NCBI GenBank assembly: GCA_041398225.1
Contig: JAWKVD010000006.1
Span: 140,625 to 204,624, forward strand
DNA: 64,000 nt
Source: JAWKVD01 sp041398225
GTDB taxonomy: Bacteria; Pseudomonadota; Alphaproteobacteria; Caulobacterales; Hyphomonadaceae
Direction: 5' to 3'
Positions 60,172 through 64,000 of this stretch are shown here, in pieces. Below the pieces are notes generated by a model. That model had not been told where the DNA came from. It saw nothing but the letters and a program-made list of their open reading frames with translations, and made no database searches. Numbering within the stretch: the stretch's first letter is position 1; the number at the start of each line of letters is the position of its first letter. Position numbers and translations under genes: made by a program.

Positions 60172-62583
60172 ATGCGCAAGACACTGTCCATGGCGGGGCT
60201 GATTCTCGCATTTCTGATGCCGACGGCGCATGCCGACGCGATCAAGCAATCGAAGGCTCCCATCGAAGACAAGTTTCGCCAGCTGGACGTCGATCTGCCG
60301 ACAGCAAACACCTACCGAGCCGCCTCGGGCGCGCCGGGGGAGGCATACTGGCAGCAACGCGCGGACCATACGATCACGGCGACGCTGGACGAAGCGAACC
60401 GCAGGATCACGGCGAGTCAGACCGTCACCTACACGAACCAGTCCCCGCACTCGCTTTCCTATCTGTGGTTTCAGCTCGATCAGAACCAGTTCAACAAGGA
60501 GTCGGTGACGCGAAAGACCGCGACCGCGCCGGCTGAAGACCGTCTGTCCATCGGCTCCCTGCGAATGGAGCAATCGCTCGAGGACAGAAGCCAAGGCTAT
60601 GAAATCAGGTCGGTGACGGATGCGGGCGGCTCGGCGCTGCCCTACACGATCAACGACACGATGATGCGGGTGGACTTGCCGCGACCGTTGGCGCCCGGAA
60701 AGTCGCTAACGCTCAAAATGGCGTGGGCCTACAACATCACCGACAACAAGGTGTTTGGCGGTCGAAGCGGCTACGAGCCATTCGATGACGCGGATATCTT
60801 CTTCATCGCCCAGTGGTTTCCCCGTTTGGTGGCCTACACCGACTATGCGGGTTGGCAGCACAAGCAGTTCCTGGGGCGCGGCGAGTTTACCCTCGAGTTT
60901 GGCGACTATGACGTCACCCTGACTGTCCCGTCCGATCACATCGTCGCCGCGACGGGGGAGCTTCAGAATCCCGGACAAACGTTGACATCGGAACAGCGCC
61001 GACGCCTGCAGCAGGCCCGCGGCTCCGACAAGCCCGTGTATATCGTTACCCCCGAAGAGGCGAAGGCCAATCAGACCCAGGGCGTCGATTCCATGAAGAC
61101 CTGGCGCTTCAAGGCGAAGGATGTTCGCGACTTTGCCTGGGCGTCCTCGAGAAAGTTCATCTGGGACGGAATGGGCGTGAAGCAACCGGAAGGCCCGGAT
61201 GTGCTGGCGCAGTCGTTCTTCCCGCCGGAGGCCGATCCGCTCTGGTCATTGTATTCGACCCGGGCGGTGGCCCACACCATCGACGTCTATTCCCGTTTCT
61301 CATTTCCTTATCCGTACCCGGCGGCGATCTCGGTCAACACCTGGGAACGGGGCGGAATGGAATATCCGATGATCTCCTTCAACGGATATCGCCCGGTAAC
61401 GGATGAAAAGACCGGGAAGGTTACGTACACGCGCAGCGCCAAATACGGCCTGATCGGCGTGGTCATCCACGAGGTTGGCCACAACTATTTCCCGATGATC
61501 GTGAACTCGGACGAACGTCAATGGACGTGGATGGACGAGGGGCTGAACTCCTTCCTTGAGTACATGGCGGAGTTGTTGTGGGAGGAAGACTTTCCAACCA
61601 GCCGCTATGTCAGTTCGATCGATTCGATCGTCGACTACATGACAAGCGAAAATCAGGTTCCGATCATGACAAACTCGGAATCGATCCGGCAATTCGGGCC
61701 GAACGCTTACTCCAAGCCGACCGCGGCCCTGTCGATCCTCCGCGAAACAGTTCTGGGCCCTGAACTGTTCGATTTCGCTTTCAAGGAATATGCGCGCCGT
61801 TGGCGCTTCAAACGTCCAACTCCGGCTGACTTCTTCCGCACAATGGAAGACGCGTCAGGCACCGATCTCGACTGGTTCTGGCGTGGTTGGTTCTACTCGA
61901 CGGATCACGTCGATATCGCGCTGAACAAGGTCGCCGCTTACCGCTTGTCCACCAAAAACCCAGAGGTTGAAAAGCCGCTCGAACGCGACGCAAACGTGTT
62001 GGAGCACCCGCTGCCGCTGACGATCGAGCAGAACCGTGAAGCCGGCTACCGGACCTACATGGAGCGGCACCCGGACGTTGCGGACTTCTACAACGAGAAC
62101 GACGAGTACGTCGTCAACAACAAGGACAGGAATGAATTCCAAACCTTCCTCGATGATCTCGACGATGCCGACAAGGTCGTGTTCGACCGCGCCCTGAAGC
62201 AGAACCCCTATGTCTATTTCATGGATTTCGAGAACGTCGGCGGACTCGTCATGCCAATTCCGTTGAAGTTCACCTATGAAGACGGATCGACCCGGGAGTT
62301 CGTGATCCCCGCCGAGATCTGGCGGCAAAACACACCGACCGTCCGCAAGATGTTCATCGAAACGAAGAAGCTCGTTTCAGTCGAACTGGACGCGCGGCAC
62401 CAGATTGCCGACGCTGATCGCTCGAACAACGCCTATCCGTCGAAGGTGGTGGAGAGCCGCCTGGATGTCTTCAAGGGCTCCCGCAGTTTCAAGGCACGCA
62501 ACCAGATGGCTGAAGCGCTTGAAGAACTCAAAGCCAAGGAAGAGCCAGAGGCTCCGGACGTGCCCCTCCAGCCGGCGCAATAA
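60172..62583 (+). CDS. M1 family metallopeptidase (exported aminopeptidase-like)
   Basis: An 803-residue secreted peptidase. A signal peptide (MRKTLSMAGLILAFLMPTAHA) precedes an N-terminal beta domain with WFPRLVAYTDYAGWQ, and a zinc domain holding GVVIHEVGHNYFPMI (HExxH, about residue 433), WMDEGLNSFLEYMAELLWEE (third ligand Glu), and ERGGMEYPMISF (the GxMEN-like substrate loop, here GGMEYP). The C-terminal part (about 600-800) is a helical and beta extension not obviously catalytic. It cleaves N-terminal residues from peptides (family knowledge). It is coupled to a DUF6702 gene. Confidence 0.95.
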   Translation: MRKTLSMAGLILAFLMPTAHADAIKQSKAPIEDKFRQLDVDLPTANTYRAASGAPGEAYWQQRADHTITATLDEANRRITASQTVTYTNQSPHSLSYLWFQLDQNQFNKESVTRKTATAPAEDRLSIGSLRMEQSLEDRSQGYEIRSVTDAGGSALPYTINDTMMRVDLPRPLAPGKSLTLKMAWAYNITDNKVFGGRSGYEPFDDADIFFIAQWFPRLVAYTDYAGWQHKQFLGRGEFTLEFGDYDVTLTVPSDHIVAATGELQNPGQTLTSEQRRRLQQARGSDKPVYIVTPEEAKANQTQGVDSMKTWRFKAKDVRDFAWASSRKFIWDGMGVKQPEGPDVLAQSFFPPEADPLWSLYSTRAVAHTIDVYSRFSFPYPYPAAISVNTWERGGMEYPMISFNGYRPVTDEKTGKVTYTRSAKYGLIGVVIHEVGHNYFPMIVNSDERQWTWMDEGLNSFLEYMAELLWEEDFPTSRYVSSIDSIVDYMTSENQVPIMTNSESIRQFGPNAYSKPTAALSILRETVLGPELFDFAFKEYARRWRFKRPTPADFFRTMEDASGTDLDWFWRGWFYSTDHVDIALNKVAAYRLSTKNPEVEKPLERDANVLEHPLPLTIEQNREAGYRTYMERHPDVADFYNENDEYVVNNKDRNEFQTFLDDLDDADKVVFDRALKQNPYVYFMDFENVGGLVMPIPLKFTYEDGSTREFVIPAEIWRQNTPTVRKMFIETKKLVSVELDARHQIADADRSNNAYPSKVVESRLDVFKGSRSFKARNQMAEALEELKAKEEPEAPDVPLQPAQ

Positions 62584-63104
62584 TGAAGGCCAAACCTTCG
62601 CCGCGACTTTCCCGCCGCCTCATTCTGGGGGCGGCGGGAGCGCTCGCGTTGACGCCAGCTGCATATGCGCACCGTCCACTCTCCGTGCTCAGCACGATTG
62701 AGTGGAACCCAACGACAAAGACAATCGAAGTCATCCACAGACTTCATGCCCATGACGTGGAAGTCGGGATTGAGCAGATCGGCGGGGGCGGCGTGATCGA
62801 TCTCAGCACTGTCCGTGGGCAGGCTCAGTTGATCGTCTACCTGGAGCCTCGGTTCGTCCTTACGACGCCCCAGGGGCCGGTTCAGCTGGAAATCGTGGGC
62901 GCGGAGCTCGATGGGCTGGAGGCGATTGTCTACCAGGAGGTCCGGAGCGACGAGCCGTGGGCGGAGGTCACGGTGGACGATCAGATCCTGCGGGACGTGT
63001 TCGATCGCCAGACCAATCTCGTGAACATTCATATGGGAAAGGCCACCCGGACCCTGATTTTTGCGGGCCAAGACGGCCCGAAGACCGCCCGGCGGCTTCT
63101 TTAG
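62583..63104 (+). CDS. DUF6702 family exported protein
   Basis: A 173-residue protein with a Tat-like signal (SRRLILGAAGALALTPAAYA) and a beta-rich mature domain: HRPLSVLSTIEWNPTTKTIEVIHRLHAHDVE, LSTVRGQAQLIVYLEPRF and TNLVNIHMG. This is the DUF6702 family, often found beside M1-family metallopeptidase genes. Its ATG overlaps the peptidase stop by 1 nt (TAATG), so the two are co-translated. A role as partner or processing factor of the peptidase is inferred. Confidence 0.85.
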   Translation: MKAKPSPRLSRRLILGAAGALALTPAAYAHRPLSVLSTIEWNPTTKTIEVIHRLHAHDVEVGIEQIGGGGVIDLSTVRGQAQLIVYLEPRFVLTTPQGPVQLEIVGAELDGLEAIVYQEVRSDEPWAEVTVDDQILRDVFDRQTNLVNIHMGKATRTLIFAGQDGPKTARRLL

Positions 63105-63202
63105 AATATCCGCGAAACTGCCGCTTGACCGAAGCCCCCGAGGCGCCTAAACGCTTGCTCCCTGCCCAATGCATCGTCTCGACGCATGTGGCTGGCAAAT
63201 GC

Positions 63203-63279
63203 GCGGGTGTAGCTCAGTTGGTTAGAGTGCCGGCCTGTCACGCCGGAGGTCGCGGGTTCGAGCCCCGTCACTCGCGCCA
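63203..63279 (+). tRNA. tRNA-Asp (anticodon GTC)
   Basis: A 77-nt cloverleaf: acceptor GCGGGTG pairing with CACTCGC, D-arm AGCTCAGTTGGTTAGAGT, anticodon loop CTGTCAC with GTC at 63237-63239, T-arm CGCGGGTTCGAGCCCCG, discriminator G and encoded CCA. A single copy is visible in this window, between the DUF6702 gene and nuoA. It is a known integration hot spot, but no attachment-site duplication is seen here. Confidence 0.97.
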
Positions 63280-63447
63280 TTGCCTTCCTCTCCTTACCCC
63301 ATGAAATTGCACGCGAAGTCCGTGCAGACGGCCTTCATCGGCCGGAAATGCGGTCAGCGGGCTTCCTTAGCGGTCATCGCGGCTTCACACTCTCTTGCGT
63401 GAAGGTTCAAAGCGTCCTAGGCCAGCGCCAACCAATGCGAGGGCGCA

Positions 63448-63822
63448 ATGGACGACATCAATACGCTTGTCACCAACTACCTTCCCGTAGCGATCTTTCT
63501 GGTGATCGCCGCTGCGCTCAGTGTGGCCTTTTTGGTCGCCTCCGCGCTGTTCGCGCCTCGAAATCCCGATCCGGAAAAGGTCAGCGCCTACGAATGCGGC
63601 TTCAACGCTTTTGACGACGCGCGCATGAAGTTCGACGTTCGCTTCTATCTGGTCTCGATTCTCTTCATCATTTTCGATCTCGAAGTCGCCTTCCTGTTTC
63701 CGTGGATATTTCGCGTCGCCGCAGGCGATGTGGTCGCATTCTGGTCCATGATGGTCTTCCTCGGCGTTCTGACCGTCGGATTCGTTTATGAGTGGCGTCG
63801 AGGCGCCCTGGAGTGGCAGTGA
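63448..63822 (+). CDS. nuoA: NADH-quinone oxidoreductase subunit A
   Basis: A 124-residue inner-membrane subunit of complex I with three transmembrane helices (about 10-36, 63-88 and 93-115). The conserved loop YECGFNAFDDARMKFDVRFY contains the essential Cys that reports the quinone-active state. It helps form the quinone chamber at the membrane arm. Its TGA overlaps the nuoB start (TGATG), the usual nuo operon opening. Confidence 0.96.
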   Translation: MDDINTLVTNYLPVAIFLVIAAALSVAFLVASALFAPRNPDPEKVSAYECGFNAFDDARMKFDVRFYLVSILFIIFDLEVAFLFPWIFRVAAGDVVAFWSMMVFLGVLTVGFVYEWRRGALEWQ

Positions 63823-64000
63823 TGGCCAGCAAAACCGGCTCATCAATCATCATGCCTGCCGGCTCCGCCGGTCGTGCCGGGGTCGAGGGCGCCGGCCCCG
63901 TCCGGGGCGATGATCCGTTCTTCTCTGGTCTCTCGGACGAACTCGCCGACAAAGGCTTTCTCGTCGCGCGCGCGGACGATCTGATCACTTGGGCTCGGAC
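63822..64000 (+). CDS. nuoB: NADH-quinone oxidoreductase subunit B, 3' end outside the window
   Basis: The window ends inside this gene. The 59 visible codons include a low-complexity Gly/Ala-rich start and then FFSGLSDELADKGFLVARADDLITWART, the typical NuoB N-terminus preceding the cluster-N2 cysteines, which are not yet visible. It carries the terminal iron-sulfur cluster of complex I. The ATG overlaps the nuoA stop. Confidence 0.93.
   Translation, partial: MASKTGSSIIMPAGSAGRAGVEGAGPVRGDDPFFSGLSDELADKGFLVARADDLITWAR

Overview
This is a GC-rich chromosomal window from an alphaproteobacterium. Its affinity looks like the Caulobacterales/Maricaulales/Hyphomonadaceae group. This is inferred from family content and order, not from a 16S gene: two UrcA-family exported proteins, a PodJ-like polarity protein behind a perfect TTAA-N7-TTAA CtrA box, GAAC/GTTC-N7 SOS boxes, the TIGR02186-TauE pair, and the order uvrA / ssb-gyrA-coaD-peptidyl-prolyl isomerases-recG-sdhE-mfd. 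There is no rRNA, insertion sequence, prophage or CRISPR array. One tRNA-Asp is present.

Left part (1-17,000). A truncated TPR-like gene opens the window. It is followed by an S24/HTH regulator with a double-dyad operator over its own promoter, a TetR-aldo/keto reductase pair with a palindromic operator between them, DUF952-pyrD, two urcA genes, a quinone oxidoreductase, and a tandem pair of CheY-like proteins, one of which has lost its phospho-acceptor. Next is a PII signalling protein fused in frame to an N-terminal ribbon-helix-helix domain. An MscS channel, a DUF5671 operon, a carboxylesterase, a small membrane protein and an alpha-carbonic anhydrase follow.

Middle part (17,000-42,000). 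This holds a Lhr-like helicase and PdeM (two of the four ligase-associated repair genes), TIGR02186-TauE, the PodJ-like gene, and a MerR regulator leading a fatty-acid beta-oxidation set (acyl-CoA dehydrogenase, thiolase, a 68-residue membrane protein, and a fused hydratase/3-hydroxyacyl-CoA dehydrogenase). That set ends in a chain of perfect hairpins and a 1-kb palindrome-rich non-coding stretch. Then come an OmpA-like lipoprotein, a Dcm-type cytosine methyltransferase with Vsr, a thioredoxin-fold lipoprotein without its cysteines, trmFO, and a frame-disrupted TonB-C-like gene.

Right part (42,000-64,000). This is a genome-maintenance block: HU, uvrA, a SET-domain methyltransferase, a 59-residue membrane protein, ssb, gyrA, coaD, two cyclophilins, DUF502, recG, sdhE and mfd. 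uvrA, the small membrane protein and ssb each have their own SOS box within 1 kb, which makes the small protein a candidate damage-induced membrane factor. The window closes with an SDR, an M1 metallopeptidase coupled to a DUF6702 protein, tRNA-Asp, and nuoA with the start of nuoB (complex I).

The two most notable observations are the RHH-PII fusion with a strong internal start that could also yield a free PII, and the compact SOS cluster containing an undescribed small membrane protein.
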